The position numbers and the translations under genes were made by a program. Source: Pleurodeles waltl (lineage: Eukaryota > Chordata > Amphibia > Caudata > Salamandridae). From it: a DNA stretch of 64,000 nucleotides. The stretch is from contig NC_090444.1 in the NCBI RefSeq assembly GCF_031143425.1, forward strand, positions 1,353,962,323 to 1,354,026,322. Direction: 5' to 3'. This document shows, piece by piece, positions 1 through 10,951 of the stretch; within the stretch, counting starts at the first letter, position 1; each line of letters begins with the position of its first letter. The notes below the pieces were generated by a model that was not told the origin of the DNA, ran no database searches, and saw only the letters and a program-made list of their open reading frames with translations.

Positions 1-2
1 TC

Positions 3-680
3 AAGGCAATCATGTTCAAATTAATCAGATTCTTCTCCTTTGACAATGGGCAACAATCTACTAGGGTTCAGTACTTGACATCTTCTCAGCACAACATTGC
101 TTCCCACCTGCTGCTCAGACCGGGTTAGTCTAGAGTTAGTAAGGTGCTGTGTTTTAATTCTAGTAAGCAATACCTCAACTGAGTGAGGAACCATGACAAT
201 TAAAGGATATCCCAACACAATGTGCTCACATTTTAAGAGACACTGCAGCTACCAATACAAGGCAAGTAAGCAAAGTGGCGACTATAAGATCAAGAATTAC
301 TGAAAAGTATGCCACAGGATATTTCACATTTCCATGAATTTGGGATAGCACTGAGAAAGTGCAGCCATCCCTCTCACAGCAGAACAATATAAAATTGTTT
401 GTATGATCTTGTATTCCCAGTGCTGAGGCACAACAGAGACTTTCTCTCAGCTCTAGGAATGCTTTCATGCATTTGTTGCCCCATGGAATCGGATCAGGTA
501 CATCATAGTTTGTCAACCTCAACAAAGGTTTGCCACCAGAGAAATGTTGGGTATCTACTGTCTCCAATAGCCAACCATTCCGATAAACATCCTGACTTCT
601 CTTTGCGTTCTAGGTGGACTCATTTTCAAAGTAGCTTTGACTCTTTATCTTGACACTTTTGTTGTTCCTTTTTCAATGAT
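3..680 (-). pseudogene. pol: X1 pol remnant: connection and RNase H lead-in
   Basis: Two minus-strand open pieces (567-226 and 218-21) align with X3 at 63,240-63,700. Shared features are a RLT..V.DPI lead, LCxA.ALG, the CERDGCTF stretch (CHERDGCSL in X3), PVAYFS, then MVPHS.E.LLTR.KTQ.LTN.RLTR. This is the pol segment after the RT thumb and before RNase H, including the part of gamma-like pol that carries the ALGxPDYTKPF-type motif. A frame change separates the two pieces near 220. The catalytic RNase H residues would lie beyond the window edge. Identification rests on homology to X3 and on gene order. Confidence 0.7.
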
Positions 681-736
681 ATGTCTCGAATACGGACTTC
701 TCTTTGACAATACTGCAGTTTGCGTGGTGATACTAT

Positions 737-892
737 GGTCCATATTTATACTTTTTTAGCGCCGCATTTACGTCATTTTCTGATGCAAAAGTGGCACAAA
801 CTTACAAAATACAATTGTATTTTGTACATTTGTGCCGCTTATGTGTTAGAAAGTGGTGCAAATGCAGCACTAAAAAAGTATAAATACAGGCC
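737..892. mobile_element. 156-bp palindromic MITE
   Basis: Ends are GGTCCATATTTATACTTTT and its near complement ATAAATACAGGCC. The whole unit folds as one long imperfect palindrome centred on AAATACAATTGTATTTTG. TAT is repeated on both sides (734-736, 893-895), a 3-bp target duplication of PIF/Harbinger type. The same element, of identical length, is at 52,295-52,450. It has no coding capacity. It sits in X1 pol. Confidence 0.8.
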
Positions 893-1038
893 TATATGTC
901 CATTATTTACCAAATGATTTGGCAATGCAATGGTGTCAACTTTGCAATATTTCTTTTTTCTTGACGCGACAAGTAAGTGCTCTACTCACTGTACCAAGGC
1001 TGAACCTTGAGGAAAGCTCAATGATGCCAGATTATTTT

Positions 1039-1668
1039 TCAAGATCGGGTAAAAAATTGAGGGGCTCTCGGTATACCCTTGTGGGACACCATGCTAATAC
1101 TTTCTCTCGGAGTATGAAAGCGAGCAGATACTGACTGATAAATCAAAGAAAACCATTCAGCTGTGCATGGAATTTGATCATGTATGGTGGCTGGATTTGG
1201 TACCACAGGACAACATGAGATTACAATGTCCTTCACCTTTTTTTAATCCTGTACTATCCGGAATATTTCATATGGTTTTCGAAATCCCATAATTGATGAG
1301 TTGCATGCACTCCCAATTATTTCCCTCGAAATGCCCTTTTCTAACATGTCATTTATCAAGGGTGTTATTCCTTCTCTCACTTCAGGTGTCATGTGATAAG
1401 GTGGTGTTCAGGGGAAAACTGCATCAGGTTTTAGATTTATTTTGACTGGCTCAACTCCTTTAACTAGGCTGATATCCTTTCCTGTGAAATTTAATACTTC
1501 TGGATTCACTCTCTCAACTAAGTCTGCAAGTAGATCTTTTTTCGTAAATACTGGGTACATCTCTATCATCTCTTGCTGAACAATCTTAAGGTATCCATCC
1601 TCATCATGAGTTTGAAATTCTACTAATTGTGGCATATAATATATGGTGGAATTTAACTCGCACACTAA
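1039..1668 (-). pseudogene. pol: X1 pol remnant: N-terminal pol and RT fingers
   Basis: Minus strand from 1,668: a stretch with FTKKDLLADLVERVNPEV and FTGKDISLVKGVEPVK matches the pro-pol linker of X2 (to 50,018) and X3 (62,320-62,430). It continues through the RT finger region to about 1,260, then KDIVISCCPVVPNPATI and IPCTAEWF at 1,236-1,150. Stops and frame changes cut it. The palm motifs PQGF and YxDD are not recognisable; the stretch from about 1,040 down to 900 is decayed. It is non-functional. Confidence 0.75.
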
Positions 1669-2204
1669 GGCCCTCATTACAACCCTGGCGGTCAAAGACA
1701 GGCTGGTGGTGCTACCCATGGGATTAAGGCCGCGATGGAAGCGCCACGGTAGCACCGCCGGGACCGGCGGTTTCCCGCCACATTGGTCCCAGCGGTTGTA
1801 ATCCCCCAGGGCAGAGCTGCCCAGGAGATTACGAGTTCCCCCTCCCGCCAGCCTTTTCATGGTGGTATGGACCACCATGAAAAGGCTGGCGGAAAGGGGA
1901 GTTGCGGGTCCCCCGGCCATGGCCCCATGGAGCCTTTCGCTGTCTGCATAGCAGACAGTGAAAAGCGTGACGGGTGAAACTGCACCCGTCGCACTGGAGC
2001 AACACCGCCGGCTCCATTTGCAGCCGGCTCCCGTGTTGCAGCCGAGATCCCCACTGGGCCGGAGGGCGGAAACTGGGTTTCTGCCCGCCGGCCCAGCGGG
2101 GATCTCCAAATAGCCACCACGGGAGTGCGGCCGCATTGGCGGCCGTGCAGCGGATTCAACTTGGCGGGAGGCACTTGCCACCCGCCAATGTTGAAATGAG
2201 GGCC
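1669..2204. mobile_element. Harbinger-type GC-rich hairpin MITE, copy M1 (536 bp)
   Basis: Terminal inverted repeats are GGCCCTCATTACAACC and its partner ending AAATGAGGGCC. TAA flanks both ends (1,666-1,668 and 2,205-2,207), a 3-bp target duplication. The interior is a chain of inverted repeats, including a pair around GGTGGTATGGACCACC and a GAGCCGGC/GCCGGCTC-type arm. It splits X1 protease from pol. Related copies are at 9,377, 18,861 and 53,640. No protein is encoded; the long open frames across it come from its GC-rich palindromes. Confidence 0.9.
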
Positions 2205-2207
2205 TAA

Positions 2208-2588
2208 ATCTCTCTCCAAGAGGTTAGCAGGATTTGTATCACACACCAGAAGCTGATGATTTACTTCAAAAGACCCTATTTTTACAGGTACTTTTTTAAA
2301 AATCTGGTTAGTAATTTGTTTATTTGTAGCTCCCACAACTTGGATCTCCTTTACTGAGAGGGGTAGGTCTAGCAATCCTGCTGTGGTGTTGATCAGAAAT
2401 GGCACTTGGTGGCCATTTACCTCACCTTCTACAAATGGTCCACTCTGGCCTACGTCTTTGACTGCTCCAAGCATGCAATCTATCTTCCCTCTTATAGTTT
2501 GCAAATGTGACATGCCTGAGTCTAACAGCTCAATGTTATCAAGCATGGCAAACTGTTGGACTGCATTTTGATTGTTAACCTGCATCAC
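2208..2588 (-). pseudogene. pro: X1 retroviral aspartic protease, dead
   Basis: Reading leftward from 2,588: FVEGEVNGHQVPFLINTTAG, then KEIQVVGATNKQ and the LLERDLG box. X2 has FLVDTGAT and X3 FLVDTEAT at the same place, so the catalytic aspartate of the D-T/S-G triad is Asn here and the following residues are altered. The LLxRDLL box that forms the substrate-side helix is recognisable. The 3' end is cut by the M1 MITE. It would not be active. Confidence 0.75.
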
Positions 2589-4972
2589 ATTTGGATTAAT
2601 TTTGGTAACTGGTTCTCATGTAATATTGTACTGTTAATGCTGCTCTGTACCATAGGTGTTTGCGGCATGTGCACCACTTGAGTTTGATTCTGAATCAGCA
2701 CTTGCATTAGTTTCACAGGAATATTTGGAACCTGTCTTTGATTTACTCCCTGAATCTGATTATTAACAGATCTATCTAGACTGAGCCTACACTCACACTT
2801 CCAATGCCCCATACTGTTGCACAGGTGACAAGGTGAACTCTTCTTCAGCATTGCAACATCAACACCGGATCAATCGGCGCACCTCTCTCTCTTCCTTGAA
2901 ATACCATCATTCCACCCTGCAGTCCCTGCATTCCTGTTTGAGTCTGCCTGTTTGTATTCCACTCACATCTTGAACTGCACCACCATTTCCTAATAAACTA
3001 CTGATTCCCAAGACCCTCATGGTGCAAACATAGTCTGTGCCAACTAAAACGTCTCCTTAAGCTTACGCTGTGTCGTCTCCTGCCCATCACTGCAATACTG
3101 TGCACATTACAGGTTCTCATCCAAAGAATTTGTCTGCCGACAAATCACATTCTGTTTTATGTTCTGAGAAATCTCAGGTCTCAACCAAAGCACAAACTAT
3201 GTAATGAAAAATTTTGGATTAAGATGCATCACTCCTGTATGTTGTTGAAATGCTTTCGGCAGTCCAAACATCCTGCTGCATTTGGTTCAATTTCAAATAA
3301 TTAAAATCCTTAAGTGGAACTCTGCCTTTCCGAAAAGTAATCACCTCATTATACTTAGTCATCATCACAGATGAAGGTGCATTTGTAACAAAATCTCTTG
3401 CTGGTTCTGTATCTGGCCGCTGACGGCAACCTTACATTCTGCCCACAAGTCACTTGGGACCACAGTATCAAAGAATGAATTTAAATCAATCCACACCTTT
3501 AAGTCTTAACAAATTTCTCAACATGTGTGTACCACTGCATTGGACTTTCCCTTAACTTTCAAACAATTGTTTAATATGGTGCAAGGTCTCCATTATGCTA
3601 AGGGACATGTACATACCCTGATACCCTTCACCTGATCTCTCCCTTAAAGGTTATGCTGCAGTTGTCTCTTTCTTTTCTGAACTTATTTTTTTTTCTCCCT
3701 AACCTATTTTACCTGTCTTTTATCAGGTTTTTGTGGCCATTTGTTTTTTCAAATTATCAAATTCACCCCATTTCCATTCACATTTATCAATTCTGTACAA
3801 TAAAATTGCATCCCTGAAGAATGCATGTTTTCAATTGTTTCACCATCAGATTGCACCCTAAAACGTCTCTGTAATGGTATGCTTTTATAAATATCAATCT
3901 CATACTTATTTGCCAATTCAGTTAATTTGTCATGAACAGTTGCTGCTTTTCTTGTGATTTCTGTGTACAAGTAAATCAATTATTTTTCTTGATATTGATT
4001 TAATTTGGGCACATTTAAAGGTCTCTTCTTTTCAGAAGCTGGGATGGTTTCTGAACCTGAACTAGTGCTCCATCTCCCTCCATCTCCCTACATCTACAAC
4101 TTTACACAGTTTCTGGCAGCTTCTTCAAACCAAGGAGGAAATAAACCACCTTCTAAATTACATTCACCTGGTACAGTCTGTGTTGTAAAAACAGGTTGCC
4201 TCTCTTCTACTAATGGTTGAATGGTCTGCAGTGGTGTCCATACCACAATTTGTGAATTCTGTGAAGGCATGATAAACCCATTTACTAGTGCACCCCCAAC
4301 TGGTTGCTGAACCACTGTAGCTGGAGCACGAATAATCTGTGCAGGGACTGTTTACAGTGTAATCATATTAGTAAACTGCTTGATGAGCTTTGTAATACCA
4401 GGCTGTGCAACAATCGGTGGAGTTATTACTGGCTGTGGTACAATCGGCTGAGTCAATACAGGATGTTTATTTACAAGCTTTACTGCTTGTATTAGGCTAG
4501 TGAATTTCAAAACATCTGGATCTGCTGAAGCTGTAGCTATGGTCATATTGTTTACTAATTGAACTCCATCATTTGACATAGGACCCATATATGGTGGCGG
4601 ACATTTAGCCAAGAGATCATATAATATATCACCCGAATCAGAAGCCGATTCAAATTTTGATTCAGCTTTCACTTCTTTATCTCCTTTAATTTTTTTCCTT
4701 ACATGCTTTTGAGAATCTTTAATTTTTGTGCTCTCTTCATTTATAAGTATGGGATCTAATCCCTACATTAAATGTTCCCATCTATGAAACTTCAATGGCC
4801 CTACTTCAGTGATTTTGCACCTTTGACAAAGCCAAACACATGTATGTAACCCTTCTTCAATCCTCATTTGATATGCAGGTGTATCTTCAGGAGGTGCTTC
4901 CTCACCCTCCCTAATTGGAATTGGTACATCACCTGTCATTAGACTCCTCAAACTCTTGAAAAGCTTAATCAT
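2585..4972 (-). pseudogene. gag: X1 gag, heavily decayed
   Basis: Gag begins at 4,972 with MIKLFKSLRSL, matching MKFFKALRSGL at the X3 gag start (57,607). Further blocks match the other copies: a Thr/Pro/Gln-rich middle (4,672-4,094), the ELANKYEIDIYK block (3,979-3,749; ADKYEIDLKK in X2), the capsid piece near 3,500 and a CCHC knuckle CHLCNSMGHWKCEC at 2,830-2,789. Many stops and frameshifts lie between these blocks. The knuckle itself still has all four metal ligands. Product of the family: the structural polyprotein that forms the core and binds RNA. Confidence 0.7.
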
Positions 4973-6750
4973 TTCAAGTTTAAGTCAACAATTCAATAAT
5001 TGGAGTTACAGCATTTCAAATGTTTTGAAATTGTTCACAGCGCTGCTTCACACCAACTTACCAATACCAGCTTGGCACAATATGACGTAACAACTCGCTT
5101 CTTGCAGCGGTTCATTCTCTTTTACAATTTAATCTTCTAAAAGTACGACAGCAACAGAAAAATACATCAATCTTTGCCTGCTTCTTCTAAAGAAAAACCA
5201 ACAACATAAATCAAAATTCTGAACTAGGTTTTACACATTTCGATTTCCAATTCAAAAAGAATTTGCCATTCGCAACAAAGGGTTCTTGACCTGCGGAAAT
5301 TCACCTAATCATTGTTGTGTCACCTTTGCGCATCAACTTTCACGAGGACTAATTGAAAATTATTACAGTCACCAGAGATTATCACGTCCCTATCTGTGTG
5401 CAAAGTCGACGATGTTTCAAGACTTACACTTCTCCTAGCACACAAGAATAACTTACTTTTCTCTAAATAACTTTATTTCTATCTGGGAATCTTAGACAAC
5501 TACTTAACCCGACAACCTATTTATCTCTTTGACAGAGCATGTAAAACAAAAACCATGGCAATTGTCAATTAAAAACATCATAAAAATATTTTCAATGCAT
5601 TTCACAAACCACAAAATGCACAATTTGACCCATCAACCCTACTGACGCTAACACCCATTGATTTCACCAATTCTTCAACCACAATCTGCAATGCTTCAGA
5701 AACTGCACCTCATCAGTCTTCGCGATTGGGATCTCAGCACTCAGACTTTATAGAAATGTGGGTATCTTTAAATTTTTGCAGCTTGTTTCACTAAGCATAC
5801 TGGCCTTACCTCTGCTCTCATGTTTTTAGGGTACAGAGTATCCTAAAATTATAAAATACGCCGAACCTCTTAGGACCCGAGAGGGGATCTTGGGAATGGG
5901 TAGTCGGTGCAAACTGCAATTCTACATCAACAGTAAATTTAATTTTTATTCAAGAGTCAATAATGAGAGTTCTAATTGAAGTTTAAAAAGCTTTATAATG
6001 AAATACGTTTTAAGTTTCTCTTTATTAATCAATTCATGTTTGCAGAACAATGCTTAAAGCATGTCCCACAATCTATCCCCATTCCAATATTCTAAATCAG
6101 TAAATTAAAACAATGTAGTCAATGAATAATGAAAATAAATAAATTTAATAGCAGTCTAGTCTGTGAAGCTGTGAGTACTCATAAACAATACTGTAACAAA
6201 CTTCTAATAGAGTATAGTCTTGGCAGGAAAAACAATTGACTGTGTCAAGAGCTCAGAGACAGAAAGAGTCTGCGTCTGAGAAGACGTCTGGTAAAGTCTG
6301 CCAATAACTGTTCTTTCCCTGCAGCACTTTTATATGCATAACATGAGAAATATATTTTAGCAAAGTTAGTTTATTCAAGATAATAAAAAGCCAATCAGGA
6401 TCCATTATTTGATGAGAACGGAACACTTTCTGTTGAGAACGTAGATTTACACATTAGTCTGGATACAGAGGCCTATTTTCTAATGTACTTCACTCTGCAA
6501 AAAACAAAACACTTGTTTAAGTTTAAGGCTTATTTCCATTCCGTCACTTCCATTTACACATCTTTACACTGTAAGCTTATTCATAAAGAAGCTACTTTTA
6601 GATTAGTTTAACATGTTTTAGAATTCCAATAGAGGTCAGGCCGATAGAGAGAATAAAATAATTTAGCTTTCTTCATTATAGAGGAAGTTTTCGTCATGCA
6701 TCGGTTATGATACAAACATTCCTGCTAACTAAATTATGGTAGAATTTGTC
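4973..6750 (-). other. X1 leader and probable 5' LTR
   Basis: By position, this AT-rich stretch upstream of the X1 gag start must hold the leader and the 5' LTR in minus orientation. A minus-strand AATAAA lies near 5,957. I cannot align it convincingly with the X2 LTR, so it may belong to another LTR subfamily. No clear TG/CA ends or target duplication were found. No gene is seen here. Confidence 0.35.
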
Positions 6751-6904
6751 AATGGTAGCATATCAAGTAAGTCGAACAAATACGGGTAGTGCAAAGTTTA
6801 GAAAATAAAGTGCATGTTTAACTGCAGCTTTTCGTTGGGCCTAGTTTTCACTCATGCCTATTAATTAATGAATGGGTTTTATTTTTATTGAAATCTCTAG
6901 CAAT

Positions 6905-7765
6905 GGTGTGGGCATTCATAACTGTGCACAATGCCCTCCGTTAGTATAATGCTTGCCTTGGCATAATGGTGGTAATTCTTGGCATCTCTCGTTCATCAAT
7001 AGTATGATAGTGCCCACTGCTACTAAAATGATGGCCTTAAGATAAAAGAGGTCATTTCTGACATCTTATTGGTATTCAGGGTACCCGTGGCATAATGTTG
7101 GACCACTCATTTGTGGTGATTCTTGGAAAATTGTCAGCATCCATGGTACGAAGAGACACTTTCCTGCTATACTGCTGGCTTTAGAGTGATAGCAGAAATA
7201 ACTGGTTAATTGTAGGCATCCATGGCATGAAGGTGCCCACCAATATTATAATGCAGGCCCTAGCATATTGGTGCTAATTATTGACATATGATATGGTGCC
7301 AAACCCTGATATAGGCCTGGATTAATGACATGTACTGCTGGAATATTATATGTACCTTGGCATGATGACACCAGCCCTTGATATAATGATGGCCCTGATG
7401 TAACAATAGTACTACTTGGAATACTTTGGACATCCAGGAACAACAATGCCCGCCCCTCGCTAAAAGGTGGTAATTTCTGGTATATCGTAGGCTGCCAGGC
7501 CATTTTAATGTCCACCCCTAGAACCCTGTTGGCATTGGTGTAATGGTAATTTCTTCTCGCATTTTGTGGGAACAATGGCTTGCCGTTACTTAGGTCTGGT
7601 ATGATGCTGGCCCTGGAATCATGGTTGTAATCCCTGGCATGTTGTGGGCATCTATGCCATTATGATTACAAGCCCTGGTAAACCACTGGCCAAGGTATAA
7701 TAGATATACTTTCTGACATTCTGTGGCATCCATGGCCTGAGATGATGATGCATAGTGCACAAGGC
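6905..7765. repeat. Degenerate tandem repeat, unit about 77 bp
   Basis: A phrase like GGTAATTCTTGGCAT followed by GGCATCCATGGC and TATAATGNTGGCCC recurs at about 6,969, 7,049, 7,118, 7,192, 7,270, 7,470, 7,547, 7,627 and 7,703. The spacing is 70 to 80 bp. Copies differ strongly from one another, so this is an old array of about eleven units. It has no coding content that I would trust. Confidence 0.7.
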
Positions 7766-9117
7766 ACAATCTATCCATATGTATGCAGTAGTAAGTTACT
7801 ACTCAATGAAAATTACAAATGAACAGTTGTGCACCAAACGTGTATTTACTGAAAATGAAAAGTTGGCATTTGGACACAGAAGTTATGTTTAAAATAAACC
7901 TTACATTCAATAGAAACATATAGTATGTTTATAAACCAACCAGTGTATTTTTCAGCAAATATAATTTCATTGTCTGAGACCCTTTTCAGTAGGACTGGTG
8001 TTAGACCTCTGCCAACCAAACCTGCAATTATTCTGTAACCGCAGTGGCAGCAAGCCCGTAAAATCCGGTTAACTTTGCTGTGTATTGTCTGTGATTGCAA
8101 GGTGTGTGTATTTGTTTGTATTTCTCTACCCTACACCTTCCAGGGAGATTCCTAGCCAAAACATATAGTGGAGATTCTATTTGGAAGAGTCCGTATGGAA
8201 AAATCCAATGAAGTGAAATATTTATAGGTGTTATTCAAAATGATAGGTCATGTGAAATAAATGTTTCCTGGATATAGGCTGGTAAGAGGTTCTTATGAGA
8301 CCTGGGGATAGGTATGATGCAGGGACAATAGGACACATTTTTATTGCCTGCCAAATGCTATAAGTGCCTGATTCAGGGATTCAGGTCCCGGTCAGCAGTA
8401 GATTAGGTCTCTTTGCCTGGCTATATTTTGTGGGTGTATTTCAAGCAGTTCATATACCTAAACTTGCAACCTACCACCTTTCTTGATTTCCTCCATCCCT
8501 GCGCTCCTGTAAATTAGTCTTCCTCCATTGCCCTTACCTTATCTTATGTAACTGTTGTTTACTCTACTACTACATTGCTGCTGTTTGGAGTTTCATGCAC
8601 CCTGGATGTCCCGTGGATCACAACTGGTATCCTGGTCAATGTCTGGTCTTATTACTGCCAACATCACCCTGTACCTGGGTAAGCAACTCAATCTGGTAGT
8701 AGTTAATGCTTCCCTGCCCCAGCACATATTTTTAAATTCTTGTCTACTGATGTTTTGACTTATACCTTACAAACGTAGAACTACCATCACCTGGTCCAGT
8801 CTGCACACTAGGCTAAGCTGACCAGATCTGGAGCACCAAAAAAACTGAACAATTTGCTAAAATAGAAGAAGGACTATAGTTTTACATCAACGGAACAGAG
8901 CAGAATAAAAGCTCTAATCAATATCGGAACGCAGAAGAGGGACTAAGAAAATAAATAAAATGTCATTTTTTAAAACCAACATCATACCTGTTAATGAAAT
9001 TGCTTACCTATAACAACTGATAACTATCCCTGCTTTGGAACACCTTAAAAAAGTGCCTCTCACTACTTTCAGTCTACCACCTCTAAAAACTGGAACATAA
9101 GCCAAACGTGCTGAAAT
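7766..9117. other. Unclassified stretch without genes
   Basis: AT-rich sequence between the tandem repeat and the first base of LTR A. Open frames are short and match nothing else in the window. I see no terminal repeats or RNA gene. Confidence 0.5.
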
Positions 9118-9376
9118 TGTTGTGTAGCCATTTCAGCTATAGTTTTAGACATGTTATTTTAGCAAACTAAGCCTGTGCACTTTAACCTAGATATGTTTTA
9201 TTCTAGCTCCGTTATATTATTTTAACAATAGCCACATTTGCGGTCTTGTTTTATTTTCTCTATCTAGCTGTTTTTTGCCTAGATCAGCACTGCATTCTTA
9301 AATAAGGCATTTCTTTCACTCTGTGCTTTTTTCAAGGCTGCTATAAGATTGGTTGCCAACAAAAGTGGTACACTTT

Positions 9377-10009
9377 GGGGGTCATTCCGACCCTGGCGGT
9401 CATGGACCGCCAGGGCTGGAGGATGCACCGCCAACAGGCTGGGGGTGCATCAAGGGCAATTCTGACCGCAGCGGTAAAGCCGCGGTCAGAAAAGGGAAAC
9501 CGGCGGTTTCCCGCCGGTTTTCCCCTGCCCCTGTGAATCCTCCACGGTGGCGCTGCAAGCAGCGCCGCCATGGGGATTCCGACCCCCTTCCCGCCAGCCT
9601 GGTTCCGGCGGTTTTCACCGCCAGAACCAGGCTGGCGGGAACAGGTGTCGTGGGGCCCCTGGGGGCCCCTGGGGGCCCCTGCAGTGCCCATGCCAATGGC
9701 ATGGGCACTGCAGGGGCCCCCTAACAGGGCCCCACATTGATTTTCAGTGTCTGCCTAGCAGACACTGAAAATCACGACAGGTGCAACTGCACCCATCGCA
9801 CACCAGCAACTCCGCCGGCTCCATTCGGAGCCGGCTTCCTCGTTGCTGGTGCTTTCCCGCTGGGCGTGCGGGCGGCCTTTTGGCGGTCGCCCGCCAGCCC
9901 AGCGGGAAAGTCAGAATGACCGCCACGGTCTTTTGACCGCGGTACGGTCTTCTGGCGGTTCCCGCCAGGCGGCCGGCTTCCGCCGCCGGTGGGGGTCAGA
10001 ATGACCCCC
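9377..10009. mobile_element. Harbinger-type hairpin MITE, copy M2 (633 bp)
   Basis: Ends are GGGGGTCATTCCGACCCTGG and its complement ending GAATGACCCCC; TTT flanks both sides (9,374-9,376 and 10,010-10,012). The 3' LTR of the same provirus has the unoccupied site (CACTTTGTCTCC, about 42,415), so insertion into one LTR after integration is proven. The interior is a row of perfect stem-loops, among them the arm CAGTGCCCATGCC with GGCATGGGCACTG. It is closest to copy M4 (53,640). Confidence 0.95.
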
Positions 10010-10410
10010 TTTGTCTCCAATGTTCAGAGAAACATACACACTCTTACATGGGATCCTTTCTTGGAACATCAGCTGTTTTATAATAAAAACCCTACTTTAA
10101 CCTATGTACATTAGAGGGAGATTCCAGCCAGATGACCACAAATGTATTCTGATTGCTGAGTGCTTTGCTGCAGCTGCTTATGTAGACTACAGGCCTCTTG
10201 CTCAGGTATGAGGGATGATGTCTTCAGAATTAGAGCTTAAAATGCTGTGCTCTAACATAGCCTAGGTAGGAACTATCCTTAACAATCTTACTGACACAAT
10301 GGTAGCGTTATTTTTGTGTTTTACTCTCCTTGTCACAATTTTAATCCTATTGCGCTTCATCATCCTAGTTATTGCAATACATGCTTTATTATCTAAGATG
10401 CAGTTGCTTT

Positions 10411-10416
10411 AATAAA
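10411..10416 (+). terminator. Poly(A) signal in LTR A
   Basis: AATAAA in the 5' LTR; the equivalent hexamer is at 42,836-42,841 in the 3' LTR. Its conservation in both copies marks the R/U5 side of the LTR. Confidence 0.6.
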
Positions 10417-10717
10417 ACCTTATTGAACCCTACTCTGCCTCTGATTGTCCTTGCATATGTGAGACTAATGTAACTGAGAGGAACAGATCAGATTTAAGTG
10501 ACCACGATTCCCCTGAGGAGTCATTTATGTCATGCGCCCGGTTGCCCAATCATCCCTGCTATTGGATGGAGATGGAGCACTGCCAGTTAGCCGAACAAAC
10601 TCAGATTAGGCCAACAGGTGTCACATGGTGCAGGTTCAGACTCCGTCCCCCTCAGTTCAGGCGATTCTGCTGCCCAAATCCAGAAGTCTCATTAGGATAA
10701 TGAGAATCTACGTGACA

Positions 10718-10735
10718 TGGCGCCACCAACGTTTG
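10718..10735 (+). other. Primer-binding site of ERV A
   Basis: TGGCGCCACCAACGTTTGG begins right after the LTR end. The TGGCGCC start resembles lysine-tRNA sites used by foamy viruses and many ERVs, but the following bases differ, so the primer tRNA is not assigned. ERV B has the same block at 25,780. Confidence 0.7.
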
Positions 10736-10951
10736 GTCAGGCACTCATTTTCGGGTCCTCCTGAGTATCTCTGTCTCACTACATGCAAAGACACCTCAGT
10801 ACTATTTACGGAGACGTCCATGGTATTGAATATTTTCCTCCTCAGCTAACTAGGGACTACCTAACTAACGCTGTAGGTTGTTCAAGCTTGAACCCTAAAA
10901 GGATAATCCCCATTTGGTGAGCTTATCTCTGAACAAAATTTACTATTCATC

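Larger units (their letters stand above)
1..5850 (-). mobile_element. Class I (gamma/epsilon-like) ERV, copy X1, minus strand
   Basis: Read on the minus strand, this stretch gives gag (from 4,972), a CCHC knuckle, an aspartic protease, reverse transcriptase and RNase H remnants in retroviral order, running off the window at base 1. The pieces match copies X2 (43,890-52,218) and X3 (from about 55,560) segment by segment, for example the RT stretch with CCPVVPNPA in X1 and X3. A single CCHC box and the VQD/PQGF-type RT point to class I ERVs. Every gene is broken, and two MITEs (737-892 and 1,669-2,204) lie within it. The LTR on the right is not clearly bounded. Confidence 0.8.
9118..10717 (+). 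repeat. 5' LTR of ERV A
   Basis: Starts TGTTGTGTAGCC and ends ...GACA directly before the primer-binding site. It aligns with 42,158-43,143 throughout, apart from the 633-bp MITE at 9,377-10,009. A solo copy of the same family lies inverted at 59,620-60,958. Without the MITE it is about 965 bp, close to the 986 bp of the 3' copy. An AATAAA is at 10,411. Confidence 0.88.

Noticed and set aside
7246..8100. Minus-strand frames of 60 to 110 codons
   Set aside because: Most lie in the degenerate 77-bp tandem repeat, and the last in AT-rich sequence; none resembles a protein family or another part of the window.
9341..10020. Several overlapping 60-120-codon frames on both strands
   Set aside because: They lie in the GC-rich palindromic MITE M2; frames are open on both strands because of base composition. 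The same holds at 1,783-2,207 and 53,612-54,307.
10718..10735. Assignment of the primer to lysine tRNA
   Set aside because: Only TGGCGCC fits well; the next bases (ACCAACG) differ from the usual lysine site, so the tRNA stays open.
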